Origin: Advenella kashmirensis W13003
GTDB taxonomy: Bacteria > Pseudomonadota > Gammaproteobacteria > Burkholderiales > Burkholderiaceae_B
Direction of reading: 5' to 3'
NCBI RefSeq assembly: GCF_000506985.1
Contig: NZ_KI650979.1
Span: 1,426,710 to 1,490,709 of the forward strand
Length of the DNA stretch: 64,000 nucleotides
Part shown: positions 54,570 through 62,942 of the stretch, piece by piece
Layout of the letters: each line of letters opens with the position of its first letter
Position numbering within the stretch: the stretch's first letter is position 1
Translations under genes and position numbers: made by a program
The notes under the pieces: model-generated
The model's input: the letters and a program-made list of their open reading frames with translations, nothing else
What the model was told of the DNA's origin: nothing
Database searches by the model: none

Positions 54570-55799
54570 ATGTCGAAATCCACAAAAGTCGGAATCGTGG
54601 GGGGCGGGATTGGCGGGGCGGCCTTGGCACGGGCATTGCAGCGACAAGGTATCGATGCCTATGTGTTTGAGCGGGCGCCGGCGTTTGGAGAAATCGGAGC
54701 AGGCGTTCAGATGACGCCCAATGCAGTGAAAGTGTTAAGAGGATTGGGTCTGGAAGCCGACCTGGAGCGTATCGGTTTTTTGCCCCAGGCCATGGTGGGA
54801 AGAAACTGGAACGATGCGCGCGAAGTGTTTCGCACGCCGCTGCAACAAATGTGTCGTGACAATTTCGGGGCAGATTTTCACCATGTGCATCGTGCCGATT
54901 TGCATGCCATTCTGTGCAAGGACATTCCGGCGGAACGGGTAAGGTTCAATACCGTTTGCACCGGCGTGACCCAAAATACCGATTCAGCGACGGTGCATTT
55001 CGAAGATGGTTCGACCTTCGAGGCAGACATTATTGTCGGCGCCGACGGTATTCATTCGGCTGTACGCGACGCGCTCTGGGGAAAAGATAAGCCCAGCTTC
55101 ACTGGCCATATGTGCTGGCGCGCCCTGGTGCCGGTCCAGCAGCATCCGCTGCCTTTCGTCAGCCCCGACGCGTCATTCTGGTTTGGACCCAAGGCACACA
55201 TTGTGACGTATTACGTCAAGGGCGGCGCAGCCGTCAACATCGTAGCGGTGAACGAAAGCGAAGAGTGGGTCGCCGAATCCTGGACCGAGCCCAGCAGCCG
55301 CGAGGAACTGCTGGCGGCCTACCGCGGCTGGCACCAGAACATTATTGACTTGCTTGAGCAGACTGATCCGGAACAGACATTCAAGTGGGGGTTGTTTGAT
55401 CGCGATCCTATGAAGCAATGGGCCAAAGATCGCGTCACGCTCCTTGGAGATGCGGCGCACCCCATGCTGCCGTTTCTTTCGCAGGGTGCGGCCATGGCGC
55501 TTGAAGACGCCTTTGTGTTGGCTGAAATGATCGCGTATTTTCCGAATGATTACCAGTCGGCGCTGCGTTGCTACGAGGCCGAACGGCTTCCGCGTACATC
55601 CCGCGTCCAGCTCGAAGCGCGCGAGCGCGGCCGTACTTACCACTTGTCTACGCCCGAGGAACAACGGGCCAGGGACGAGGCGCTTAAAAGGCAGCAGGCG
55701 GAAAACCCCAACGCAGTTGGCATCAAGGCAGAATGGGTTTACGAGTATGACGCGACACATTGCAAAGAGAGGATCGTTGTCGACGAGGCGGTGGGATAA
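54570..55799 (+). CDS. FAD-dependent monooxygenase, probably acting on a hydroxypyridine carboxylate
   Basis: A 409-residue class A flavoprotein monooxygenase (salicylate-hydroxylase type). FAD-binding GGGIGG at residues 10-15, GADGIHSAVR in the middle and GDAAHPMLPFLSQGAAMALEDA near residue 300 are present. AGGAG lies 9 bp before ATG 54570. Followed by nicD-, nicX- and nicF-like genes, its product should be 2,5-dihydroxypyridine. That fits a decarboxylating hydroxylation of 6-hydroxynicotinate (as NicC does) or of 5-hydroxypicolinate; sequence alone does not decide. It is longer than Pseudomonas NicC as I recall it, by about 27 residues at the C terminus. Confidence 0.78.
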   Translation: MSKSTKVGIVGGGIGGAALARALQRQGIDAYVFERAPAFGEIGAGVQMTPNAVKVLRGLGLEADLERIGFLPQAMVGRNWNDAREVFRTPLQQMCRDNFGADFHHVHRADLHAILCKDIPAERVRFNTVCTGVTQNTDSATVHFEDGSTFEADIIVGADGIHSAVRDALWGKDKPSFTGHMCWRALVPVQQHPLPFVSPDASFWFGPKAHIVTYYVKGGAAVNIVAVNESEEWVAESWTEPSSREELLAAYRGWHQNIIDLLEQTDPEQTFKWGLFDRDPMKQWAKDRVTLLGDAAHPMLPFLSQGAAMALEDAFVLAEMIAYFPNDYQSALRCYEAERLPRTSRVQLEARERGRTYHLSTPEEQRARDEALKRQQAENPNAVGIKAEWVYEYDATHCKERIVVDEAVG

Positions 55800-55920
55800 A
55801 TAATTGCCATCGCCATAGCCGCACTGTTGCACAGGTACCCGTAGCTGGGCGTCACGGGACGTGCCAGCCTATGACAAATGCGATTTGACGTCAGCAGGAA
55901 AAAATCAGGGAACGAGCATT

Positions 55921-56751
55921 ATGAAGAGTACATTCCAATATGGAGCCAATGTTTTCGCCAATGGTATCCGCCAGCACTATTTGCGTTTTGGTGGCCAAAC
56001 CGGCGATCTGGCCACGCGCGACGCGGTCATTGTGATTCCGGGCATTACCAGTCCCGTGGAAACCTGGCGTTTCGTCGCCGAACGCCTGGGCCGTTACTTC
56101 GACACGTATGTGCTTGATGCGCGTGGCCGCGGGTTGAGCCAGGCAACGGACGATCTTGATTACAGCCTGGATGCGATGGCGAGCGATGTCATTGCGTTTG
56201 CCGCCAAGACTGGCTTGCAGACATACTCAATTGTGGGCCATTCGATGGGGGGCCGGATCGGCTTACGGGTGGCAGGCCGACGCCCTGTTGGCCTGGCTCG
56301 CCTTGTTGCGGTTGACCCTCCGGTATCGGGACCGGGCCGGCGTCCGTATCCTGCAAAGCTTGGGTGGTACGTGGACTCCATCAGACAGGCACAACGGGGC
56401 ATGACCGTCGAGCAAATGCGCGAATACTGCCCGACCTGGACAGAGGAGCAGCTCAGGCTGCGTGCGCAATGGCTGCATACTTGTAATGAGCGCGCGATCA
56501 CGGAAAGCTTCCATGCTTTCCAGACAGACGACATTCATGCCGATGCCGGGCAGATTGATATTCCGGTTCTGCTGATGGCCGCGGACAGAGGAGATGTCAT
56601 TCGTGATTCCGATGCAGAGGAACTGCGGCAGCTCATACCTGCAATGCAATTTGTACGGGTTGCGGATGCGGGCCACATGATTCCCTGGGATAACGAGGCG
56701 GGATTCTATCGCGCCTTTGGTGATTTTCTGGGACATCCTCTGGCAGATTAA
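55921..56751 (+). CDS. nicD: N-formylmaleamate deformylase
   Basis: A 276-residue alpha/beta hydrolase that removes formate from N-formylmaleamate to give maleamate. The catalytic triad is visible: Ser108 (GHSMGG), Asp132 (VDPPVSGPGRRPYP) and His252 (DAGHMIPWD). The N terminus ANGIRQHYLRFGG and VDSIRQAQRGMTVEQMREYCPTW match NicD of Pseudomonas putida as I remember it, with the triad shifted uniformly by seven residues. Start ATG 55921; the 120 bp before it hold no gene. Sits between the monooxygenase and nicX, the expected pathway set. Confidence 0.88.
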   Translation: MKSTFQYGANVFANGIRQHYLRFGGQTGDLATRDAVIVIPGITSPVETWRFVAERLGRYFDTYVLDARGRGLSQATDDLDYSLDAMASDVIAFAAKTGLQTYSIVGHSMGGRIGLRVAGRRPVGLARLVAVDPPVSGPGRRPYPAKLGWYVDSIRQAQRGMTVEQMREYCPTWTEEQLRLRAQWLHTCNERAITESFHAFQTDDIHADAGQIDIPVLLMAADRGDVIRDSDAEELRQLIPAMQFVRVADAGHMIPWDNEAGFYRAFGDFLGHPLAD

Positions 56752-56785
56752 TGATGTGTTTTAACAAACAGGTACAGGAGCTATT

Positions 56786-57847
56786 ATGGCTGTTCGAGAT
56801 ACTGATCTGATTCAGGCATGGATCAACGTCCTGAATCTATCGAAATTAAAAAAAGGGGACGCGGTCACCGTGCTGACCAGCGACCACACCCATCCGCAGA
56901 CATTGCGCTGCGCTGTCACGGCTGCGACAATGCTGGGCGCTATCGTCAGCCGTCTTGACCTGCCGCCGGTGAACGCGGAAAAATCATTGAGCCGTGATCC
57001 GCTAGCCTATCTGGGTACGACTCCGCTGACCGGCAATTTGCCGGCAATCGCAGCCTTGAAAGCCAGCGATTTGATTCTGGACCTGATGACCCTGCTTTTT
57101 TCCCCGGAGCAACACGAGATACTGCAGGCGGGCGGTAAAATCCTGCTTGCGGTCGAGCCGCCGGAAGTACTGTTGCGCCTCGAACCGACACGCGAAGATT
57201 ATGTGCGCACGCAGGCGGCAGCAGCTTTGCTTAAACAGGCGAAACAAATGAGAATTACGTCAGCGTCCGGTACTGATCTGTACTGTCCATTGGGCGAATA
57301 TCCCTGCGTTTCAGAGTATGGCTTTGTGGATGAGCCAGGACGCTGGGATCATTGGCCTAGCGGGTTCACCTTCACCTGGCCTAACGAGGGACAGTCCAGA
57401 GGCACCATTGTTTTGACAAAAGGCGATGTTCTGCTGCCCATGAAAACGTATGTCGGCGAGCCTATTGTGTTGACAGTGGAAAACGGCTTTGTTTCCGACA
57501 TCAAGGGGGGAGTCGAAGCGGATATGTTGACGGAATATATCGAATCGTTTGCCGATCCTGAGGCTTATGCTATATCGCATATCGGCTGGGGATTGCAGAA
57601 GCGCGCCTATTGGTCCACGCTTGGCCTGTACGACCGGGAGGCAACAATCGGGATGGACGCGCGAGCTGTTAGCGGGAATTTCCTGTTCTCACTCGGACCG
57701 AACAATGAAGCCGGGGGCAGCCGGACAACCGCATGTCATATTGATGTGCCCATGCGCAGCTGCGATGTATATCTGGACGAGCTGCAGGTTGTTGCGAAAG
57801 GCAAAGTGATCGAGTCTACCCTGGTCAGACAGGAGGCGATGTCGTGA
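56786..57847 (+). CDS. nicX: 2,5-dihydroxypyridine 5,6-dioxygenase
   Basis: A 353-residue ring-cleaving enzyme that opens 2,5-dihydroxypyridine to N-formylmaleamate using Fe(II). The family belongs to the aminopeptidase-T-like fold. Expected metal ligands fall at His265 (AISHIGWGL), His318 and Asp320 (ACHIDVP), the numbers I recall for Pseudomonas NicX. Other matching blocks: SPEQHEILQAGGKILLAVEPPEVL, FVDEPGRWDHWPSGFTFTWPNE and MDARAVSGNFLFSLGPNNEAGG. ACAGGAG precedes the ATG. This gene is the clearest marker that the cluster degrades a pyridine. Confidence 0.92.
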   Translation: MAVRDTDLIQAWINVLNLSKLKKGDAVTVLTSDHTHPQTLRCAVTAATMLGAIVSRLDLPPVNAEKSLSRDPLAYLGTTPLTGNLPAIAALKASDLILDLMTLLFSPEQHEILQAGGKILLAVEPPEVLLRLEPTREDYVRTQAAAALLKQAKQMRITSASGTDLYCPLGEYPCVSEYGFVDEPGRWDHWPSGFTFTWPNEGQSRGTIVLTKGDVLLPMKTYVGEPIVLTVENGFVSDIKGGVEADMLTEYIESFADPEAYAISHIGWGLQKRAYWSTLGLYDREATIGMDARAVSGNFLFSLGPNNEAGGSRTTACHIDVPMRSCDVYLDELQVVAKGKVIESTLVRQEAMS

Positions 57848-58464
57848 ACGAGGAGGTGTATGCGAGGCAGGGATTCGGCGCGGACATGGCCGTTGCGCCG
57901 CCGTTCGGCTTGTTGATAGTCGATTTTGTAAATGGCTTTGCCGACCCCGGCATTTTTGGCGGAGGCAATATTCCCGACGCGATCGCGGCTACACAGGGAC
58001 TTTTACAGGAGGCGCGGCGGCGTTGCTGGCCGGTTGCACATAGTCGGATTGTATTTGCAGACGATGATGCCGACCAGAATATTTTCAGCCGGAAAGTGCC
58101 GGGTATGCTGACACTGAAGGAGGACAGCCTCGCTAGCGCAATTGTACCTGAACTCAAACCGGCGGCAGGTGAACTGGTGATACGCAAGACCGTACCTTCC
58201 GCGTTTTTCGGAACGACACTGGCGGCCTGGCTGACTCAAAGGGGTGTGAGCACGTTGCTGGTGGCTGGATGTGTGACCAGCGGCTGTGTGCGCGCGAGTG
58301 TGGTCGACGCCATGTCGCTTGGGTTTACTCCACTGGTGGTAACCGATTGTGTTGGTGACCGGGCAAGCGGGCCGCACGAGGCCAGTCTCTTTGACATGCA
58401 ACAAAAGTATGCCATGGTGATGAGCTGCGAATCCGCATTGGGTGCTTGCGCCATGGCTGGCTGA
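57844..58464 (+). CDS. nicF: Maleamate amidohydrolase
   Basis: A 206-residue isochorismatase-family hydrolase converting maleamate to maleate and ammonia. Triad: Asp27 (IVDFVNGFADP), Lys115 (IRKTVPSAFFGT) and Cys148 (AGCVTSGCVRAS). The N terminus VYARQGFG and the VNGFADP motif are typical of NicF. GTG start overlaps the nicX stop; AGGAGG lies 7 bp upstream. Maleate isomerase (NicE), needed to reach fumarate, is not in the window. Confidence 0.88.
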   Translation: MNEEVYARQGFGADMAVAPPFGLLIVDFVNGFADPGIFGGGNIPDAIAATQGLLQEARRRCWPVAHSRIVFADDDADQNIFSRKVPGMLTLKEDSLASAIVPELKPAAGELVIRKTVPSAFFGTTLAAWLTQRGVSTLLVAGCVTSGCVRASVVDAMSLGFTPLVVTDCVGDRASGPHEASLFDMQQKYAMVMSCESALGACAMAG

Positions 58465-58545
58465 CCATCGCGGGGTGCAGCAAACGGTACTGCTGTCAAC
58501 GTCCGGGTGTCCTGATACTTGCCGCGCGGCAAGCGGCTCGCGATA

Positions 58546-59238
58546 TTATTCCGCCTTCAATCCACCGACCATAAAGCGGGTGACCTGATTAATCAGCTCT
58601 TCTGTGTCGTCGACATCGTACAGGCCTTTGGGCGCCATTTCGTCCATCCTGTGACTGTCCGAAAATGCATAGAGGTAGGTGCCGATCATGAATGTCACCC
58701 GCCAGCACGCGTCCAGTTCGTTGAGTTTGGGCAGCGCCTTGCGCAATACGGCGACATATCGCTGGGTGGAGCCGCCATACGCTTCCGAGCGTAGAGAGTA
58801 GGAAATCTCAGAAGGTTCGGTGTGCAAGCGCGCCTGCAGTCTGAGAAAGGCGCGCCCCTGGAACGTTGCGCGCAAAGAGAGAACCGGTTCCAGAAAAGAT
58901 CTCACAATTTCGCTGACTTTGGGTGCCGCTTGTGTTTCCAGCGCTTTCAGTGCTTCCAGGCGTTCTTGGGAAACCAACTCGCTTCTGCGTAAAAAGACCG
59001 CTTGAAAAAGACCGAATTTCGAGCCGAAATAATAACTGATCAATGCCTGCGTGACATTGGCCTGTTCGGCTATTTCTCTTAAAGGCGTGCCAGCGTATCC
59101 CTTGTCTGAGAAAATGACTTCAGCAGCGTCCAGTATCTCGTCACGTACGACGCTCGCTCCTTCGGGTCGACCGGGGCCGTTTACTTTACGAGACCGCCGC
59201 GATGGTGTTTTCTTCTGGTGCTGGGCTGGTTTTGTCAT
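58546..59238 (-). CDS. TetR-family regulator of the pyridine catabolic cluster
   Basis: A 230-residue TetR protein with a basic N-terminal tail (KKTPSRRSRKVNGPGRPEG) and the DNA-binding part at about residues 30-78 (VRDEILDAAEVIFSDKGYAGTPLREIAEQANVTQALISYYFGSKFGLF). Its C-terminal domain belongs to the RutR/CerR-like kind. It converges on nicF. In Pseudomonas and Bordetella the nic regulators are MarR-type (NicR/BpsR), so a TetR protein here is a different control. It may bind the shared AT-rich element at 49778 and 54500. Confidence 0.82.
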   Translation of the reverse strand: MTKPAQHQKKTPSRRSRKVNGPGRPEGASVVRDEILDAAEVIFSDKGYAGTPLREIAEQANVTQALISYYFGSKFGLFQAVFLRRSELVSQERLEALKALETQAAPKVSEIVRSFLEPVLSLRATFQGRAFLRLQARLHTEPSEISYSLRSEAYGGSTQRYVAVLRKALPKLNELDACWRVTFMIGTYLYAFSDSHRMDEMAPKGLYDVDDTEELINQVTRFMVGGLKAE

Positions 59239-59257
59239 AATTGATCGATTAATTAAA
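59236..59257. promoter_or_regulatory. Possible TetR autoregulatory site
   Basis: An AT-rich, imperfectly palindromic stretch (ATAATTGATCGATTAATT and following) over the start of the TetR gene. It shares the AATTAAT half with the elements at 49779 and 54500 but not the GTTGTTTA half, so the match is loose. Confidence 0.35.
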
Positions 59258-59603
59258 TATTTGCAAGTTCATCGCCGTGGCAATTTTCAACAGATTGATG
59301 ATTCTATGCACCATAAAATATCATAAATTCATTGATCGTGAATACAAATGCGCTCAAAGCGTGCGAGACGCATGCCACTAGTTGCTTCGCCGATACAACG
59401 CTGTTCCCGAAATTCTGCTGGCGGTGCTGCCAAATGACGGGGCTGTCAGTGGCAGCTTCGAAAATTGCGGCTGATCCAGGCGATTGCCGGGTAGAATGAT
59501 TATCACGTTTGCGATTGTTGAAACTGTACTCCGTTGTTTAGCGACATGCGGGCTAAAATGATTCGAGCGTTATTTTGATTACCGAAAAGATAAGGAAACA
59601 GGA
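59258..59603. other. Gene-free stretch between the TetR and SDR genes
   Basis: About 350 bp with no coding sequence I can support. Apart from the AT-rich site at its left end I see only promoter-like AT-rich stretches; the region before the SDR start carries AAGGAAACAGGA as its ribosome site. Confidence 0.5.
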
Positions 59604-60428
59604 ATGGATTTGGCAATAGCAGGTAAATGGGCCCTGGTGTGTGGCGCAAGCAAGGGACTGGGTTTCGGTTGCGCCAAGGCGCTGGTCGATAACGGCGTGA
59701 ATGTGGTGATCAACGCCAGACGCCCCGAAGTGCTTGATGAGGCGGCCAAACTATTGATTGACGTTGCCGGTGCAGCCGCGCAACGAGACGGATTTGCTGC
59801 AGCAAAAGTTATTGCTATTGCCTGTGATATCACCACGGTGGAGGGGCGCGAGGCTGTTTTCAGCGCTGACGGCGGACCGGGAAAAAATTTCGACATCGTG
59901 GTGACCAACGCCGGTGGCCCTCCACCCGGCGATTTTCGTGACTGGGATCGCGATGCATGGATCAAGGCAGTCGATGGCAATATGTTGACGCCTATTGAAC
60001 TGATTAAAGCCACCGTTGACGGAATGGCCGGGCGTGGTTTTGGTCGCATCATCAATATTACATCCAGCGCGGTCAAGGCGCCCATCGATATTCTTGGACT
60101 GTCCAATGGCGCACGCTCCGGGCTGACCGGATTTGTAGCCGGTTTGGCGCGTTCGGGTATCGCGGCCAAAGGCGTCACTGTCAATAACATCCTGCCTGGG
60201 AAATTTGCAACTGATCGCCTGGAAGGGAATATGAAAGTGGCTGCTGAAAAATCCGGCAAAGATATGGATACGGTCAGGCAGGCGCAGCAGGCTGTGGTGC
60301 CCGCCAAACGCTTTGGACACCCTGACGAATTCGGCGCACTTTGCGCATTTCTCTGCGGTCAGCACGCCGGCTATATAACGGGCCAGAATCTGCTGATCGA
60401 CGGCGGCATGTACACGGGTACTTTCTGA
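59604..60428 (+). CDS. Atypical SDR-family oxidoreductase
   Basis: A 274-residue short-chain dehydrogenase/reductase fold: cofactor loop GASKGLG at residues 14-20, VVTNAGGPPPG (NAG motif) and a C-terminal GQNLLIDGGMYTGTF. The catalytic YxxxK pair is missing: where YAAAK is expected the sequence reads SNGAR (in INITSSAVKAPIDILGLSNGARSGLTGF). The preceding Ser (ITSS) is present. This kind of substitution is seen in a subgroup of SDRs; its catalysis is unclear. It precedes a Bug gene by 258 bp on the same strand, with the large palindrome between them. Confidence 0.78.
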   Translation: MDLAIAGKWALVCGASKGLGFGCAKALVDNGVNVVINARRPEVLDEAAKLLIDVAGAAAQRDGFAAAKVIAIACDITTVEGREAVFSADGGPGKNFDIVVTNAGGPPPGDFRDWDRDAWIKAVDGNMLTPIELIKATVDGMAGRGFGRIINITSSAVKAPIDILGLSNGARSGLTGFVAGLARSGIAAKGVTVNNILPGKFATDRLEGNMKVAAEKSGKDMDTVRQAQQAVVPAKRFGHPDEFGALCAFLCGQHAGYITGQNLLIDGGMYTGTF

Positions 60429-60604
60429 TCCAAGAAACTGTCGGCTCCGTGCTTACCGCCTTCCTGCCTACCCAGAACGCAGAGGGGGCGGTAGCGCGGG
60501 GACAGCGTGTCCTGTTGCCGCTGGCGGCGATTTTTCAGTTTTCCTTGATAAGGTTTGTTTCATTGCTTGACCCGAAGGGCCTGGCAGCATAGTATTTATT
60601 TTGA

Positions 60605-60630
60605 ATGAAATGGTACCGGTACCATTTCAT
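60605..60630. promoter_or_regulatory. 26-bp perfect palindrome before a Bug gene (LacI-type operator)
   Basis: A perfect 26-bp palindrome whose inner 14 bp read TGGTACCGGTACCA. The central ACCGGT and general plan match the GntR/LacI-type site at 11084-11099. It lies 57 bp before the Bug gene, a close paralogue of the Bug gene behind the 11084 site. No LacI-family gene is nearby in the window, so the repressor is either the one at 9961 or is encoded outside. Confidence 0.7.
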
Positions 60631-60686
60631 CTGAAAAACAAAACTCCGGAATCGAAATTCAAACGACTAAGCAAAGGAGACAAACC

Positions 60687-61673
60687 ATGATTTTGCTGCA
60701 TCGGATTCAGATTCTCGCAGTCAGTTTGCTGACGGCAATTTTGTTGAACAGCGCTGCACAGGCGAAGACAGGAAACTTCCCGGATCACGCGTTAACCCTG
60801 ATTTTGCCTTTTCCGGCCGGGGGAGCGGCTGACGGATTCGCACGACCGTTTGCGCAGGCACTGGGAAAACAACTCGGACAAGCCGTGGTGGTGGAAAATC
60901 TGGCGGGGGCCAATGGTGGCATTGGCTCTGCTGCGTTGCTCAATCGTCCGGCAGATGGCTATACCATGCTGATTGGTTCGCAGAGTACACTTGCCATCAA
61001 TCCGAGCCTTTACGCCAATCTGGGGTACGACCCGATAGCGGATTTTCAGCCGGTCACATTGACCCACCAAATGGCCAATGTGCTTGTGGTTAACAAGCAG
61101 GCGCCATTTGAAAATGTGAAGCAACTGGTGGATGCAGCCAGGAAAAAACCGGGTGATTTGAGCTACGCATCTGCCGGCAATGGCAATACCATGCATCTGG
61201 CCGGGGAGGAATTCCAGATCGCGACCGGAACGCGATTATTGCATGTGCCATACAAGGGCGGGCCGCCTGCGTTGAACGATGTCCTGGCCGGGCGAGTTCC
61301 CATGATGTTCAATAATCTGCCTGCCATAGTGCCGATGGTCAAGGCAGGGCGATTGCGTGCGGTTGCCATAGCTGATTCGAAACGTTCTGGGTTGCTGCCC
61401 GACGTGCCGACAATGAAGGAAGCCGGCGTGGGTGATTTCACCTCTGTGGTATGGAATGGCGTGGTCGTGCGCAAAGGCACGCCGACAGATGTGCTGGAGC
61501 GGTTGCACCAGGCTATGCTCAAGGTCCTGAAGGATCCCGCCTTCAGGCAACCATTGGAAAAGCAGGGTTTCGAAGTACTTTCCTCTACGCCGGAAGAGTT
61601 CAGCGCATTGCTTGAAAAGGACACCGCGTCCATGGCGGCGCTGCTCAAGAAAATAGGCATGAAGATTGACTGA
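60687..61673 (+). CDS. Bug-family (TctC) periplasmic solute receptor
   Basis: A 328-residue Bug receptor with signal peptide (ending SAAQA) and FPDHALTLILPFPAGGAADGFARPFAQALG, LAGANGGIGSAALLNRPADGYTM, YASAGNGNTMHLAGEEF. Close paralogue of the protein at 11215-12210 along its length. AAAGGAG precedes the ATG. A LacI-type palindrome upstream suggests control by a sugar-acid signal. It converges on an enolase-superfamily gene. Confidence 0.88.
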   Translation: MILLHRIQILAVSLLTAILLNSAAQAKTGNFPDHALTLILPFPAGGAADGFARPFAQALGKQLGQAVVVENLAGANGGIGSAALLNRPADGYTMLIGSQSTLAINPSLYANLGYDPIADFQPVTLTHQMANVLVVNKQAPFENVKQLVDAARKKPGDLSYASAGNGNTMHLAGEEFQIATGTRLLHVPYKGGPPALNDVLAGRVPMMFNNLPAIVPMVKAGRLRAVAIADSKRSGLLPDVPTMKEAGVGDFTSVVWNGVVVRKGTPTDVLERLHQAMLKVLKDPAFRQPLEKQGFEVLSSTPEEFSALLEKDTASMAALLKKIGMKID

Positions 61674-61702
61674 ACATCGCTGCCCGAGGTGGTACTAACG
61701 CA

Positions 61703-62896
61703 TCAATATTGCACCTGAAAGGGCTTGAGACTACCCAAGTCCGGTGTGATACCCAGGCCGGGCACTTCGGAAAGTGAAATTCTGCCTTCTTCGGGTTTCA
61801 GATAGGGCTCGGCGATCAAGTCACGTAAAGGGTTTGGATTGGAGTCCACCTCCACATATCCGGGACCGCCCACGATCGCCTTCAGGTGCATGGACGCGAC
61901 CAGCCCCACGCCGGCGCCAAGCCAGTGAGGGCAAAACAGGCGCTGATGAGTCACAGCAGCGCGGCCGACGGGTACACAGCCGCTAAAACCGCCCCATTTT
62001 CCCAGATCCGGCTGGATGACACCGAACGCACCGGACTCAATGGCCAACTCGAAATTCCTGATCCCTCTGATATTTTCTCCCGCAGCCAGCGGAATGGTGC
62101 TGGCCTGCGCCAATTGCTTCCATTCGTCCAGCGATGAATCGGCAGTCAATGGCTCTTCGAGCCAGGCGAGTCCAAATGGCTGGAGAAGAGGCAACATGTC
62201 CAGCGCGTCGTCCATCGACCAGGCCTGGTTGGCATCTATCATCAGCGGTGTATCCTGCCCTATCAGGTCGCGCAACTGGTTCAGGTTGGCGATATCGCGA
62301 TCCCGCCCGAAACCTACCTTGAGTTTGAAGGCACGATAGCCTTCTGCCTGCTTGATTTTCGCCAGTTCCTGCGGGTGGGTAGGGCTGATGCCGGACGCAT
62401 AAACGTCGATATTCCGTGAACCACCGCATAGTTGCCATAACGGCTTTTCCGCCAGCCGGGCGGCCATGTCCCACAAGGCGATGTCGGCTCCGGCGATGGC
62501 CTGGGCCAGCGTACCGGGCTCTCCGCTCTGTATGGCCAGCACGCGCAGGCGTTGATGTAATGCCTCAAACGCCTTTGCGGGGTTGTCCCAGGTTTGTCCA
62601 AGCAGAATCGGCGCAACGCAGGACTGGAAAATCCGGGCACGATGTTCGGCACCGACGCTGGGAAAGTTGCACCAGATTTCACCCCAGCCGACCACGCCCT
62701 CGACACTCTCAATGCGGACAAGGACAGCGGGGCGGTCATACATGATGCCGAAAGAGGTTTGTACCGGCTCGGCGATGGGTGCCCGGAACACCAGGGCGTC
62801 GGCCCGGGCCAGCTTCAGCGGTTGCATTGACTGATTTGGCAGTGCTTGATGGTCTGGCGCTTTAAATGTGGCACATTCTGCAGGCGTGGCGGGCAT
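61703..62896 (-). CDS. Mandelate-racemase/muconate-lactonizing-family enzyme
   Basis: A 397-residue enolase-superfamily enzyme. Metal ligands Asp221 (MIDANQAW), Glu247 (WLEEP) and Glu273 (AAGENIRG) are spaced 26 residues apart as expected, and the acid/base Lys pair is K191/K193 (FKLKVGFG). It could be an acid-sugar dehydratase or an epimerase/lactonizing enzyme. AAAGGAAACTC precedes the ATG. Located after the GMC oxidoreductase gene on the same strand, 46 bp apart, beside a Bug receptor gene, which suggests sugar-acid catabolism. Confidence 0.82.
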   Translation of the reverse strand: MPATPAECATFKAPDHQALPNQSMQPLKLARADALVFRAPIAEPVQTSFGIMYDRPAVLVRIESVEGVVGWGEIWCNFPSVGAEHRARIFQSCVAPILLGQTWDNPAKAFEALHQRLRVLAIQSGEPGTLAQAIAGADIALWDMAARLAEKPLWQLCGGSRNIDVYASGISPTHPQELAKIKQAEGYRAFKLKVGFGRDRDIANLNQLRDLIGQDTPLMIDANQAWSMDDALDMLPLLQPFGLAWLEEPLTADSSLDEWKQLAQASTIPLAAGENIRGIRNFELAIESGAFGVIQPDLGKWGGFSGCVPVGRAAVTHQRLFCPHWLGAGVGLVASMHLKAIVGGPGYVEVDSNPNPLRDLIAEPYLKPEEGRISLSEVPGLGITPDLGSLKPFQVQY

Positions 62897-62942
62897 GAGT
62901 TTCCTTTATTTCGATTGAGATAGATGAACGGCAGTCTGATTT

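Noticed and set aside
59491-59507. Fur-like AATGATTATC stretch before the SDR gene
   Set aside because: Only one half of the box matches and the gene has no iron context.
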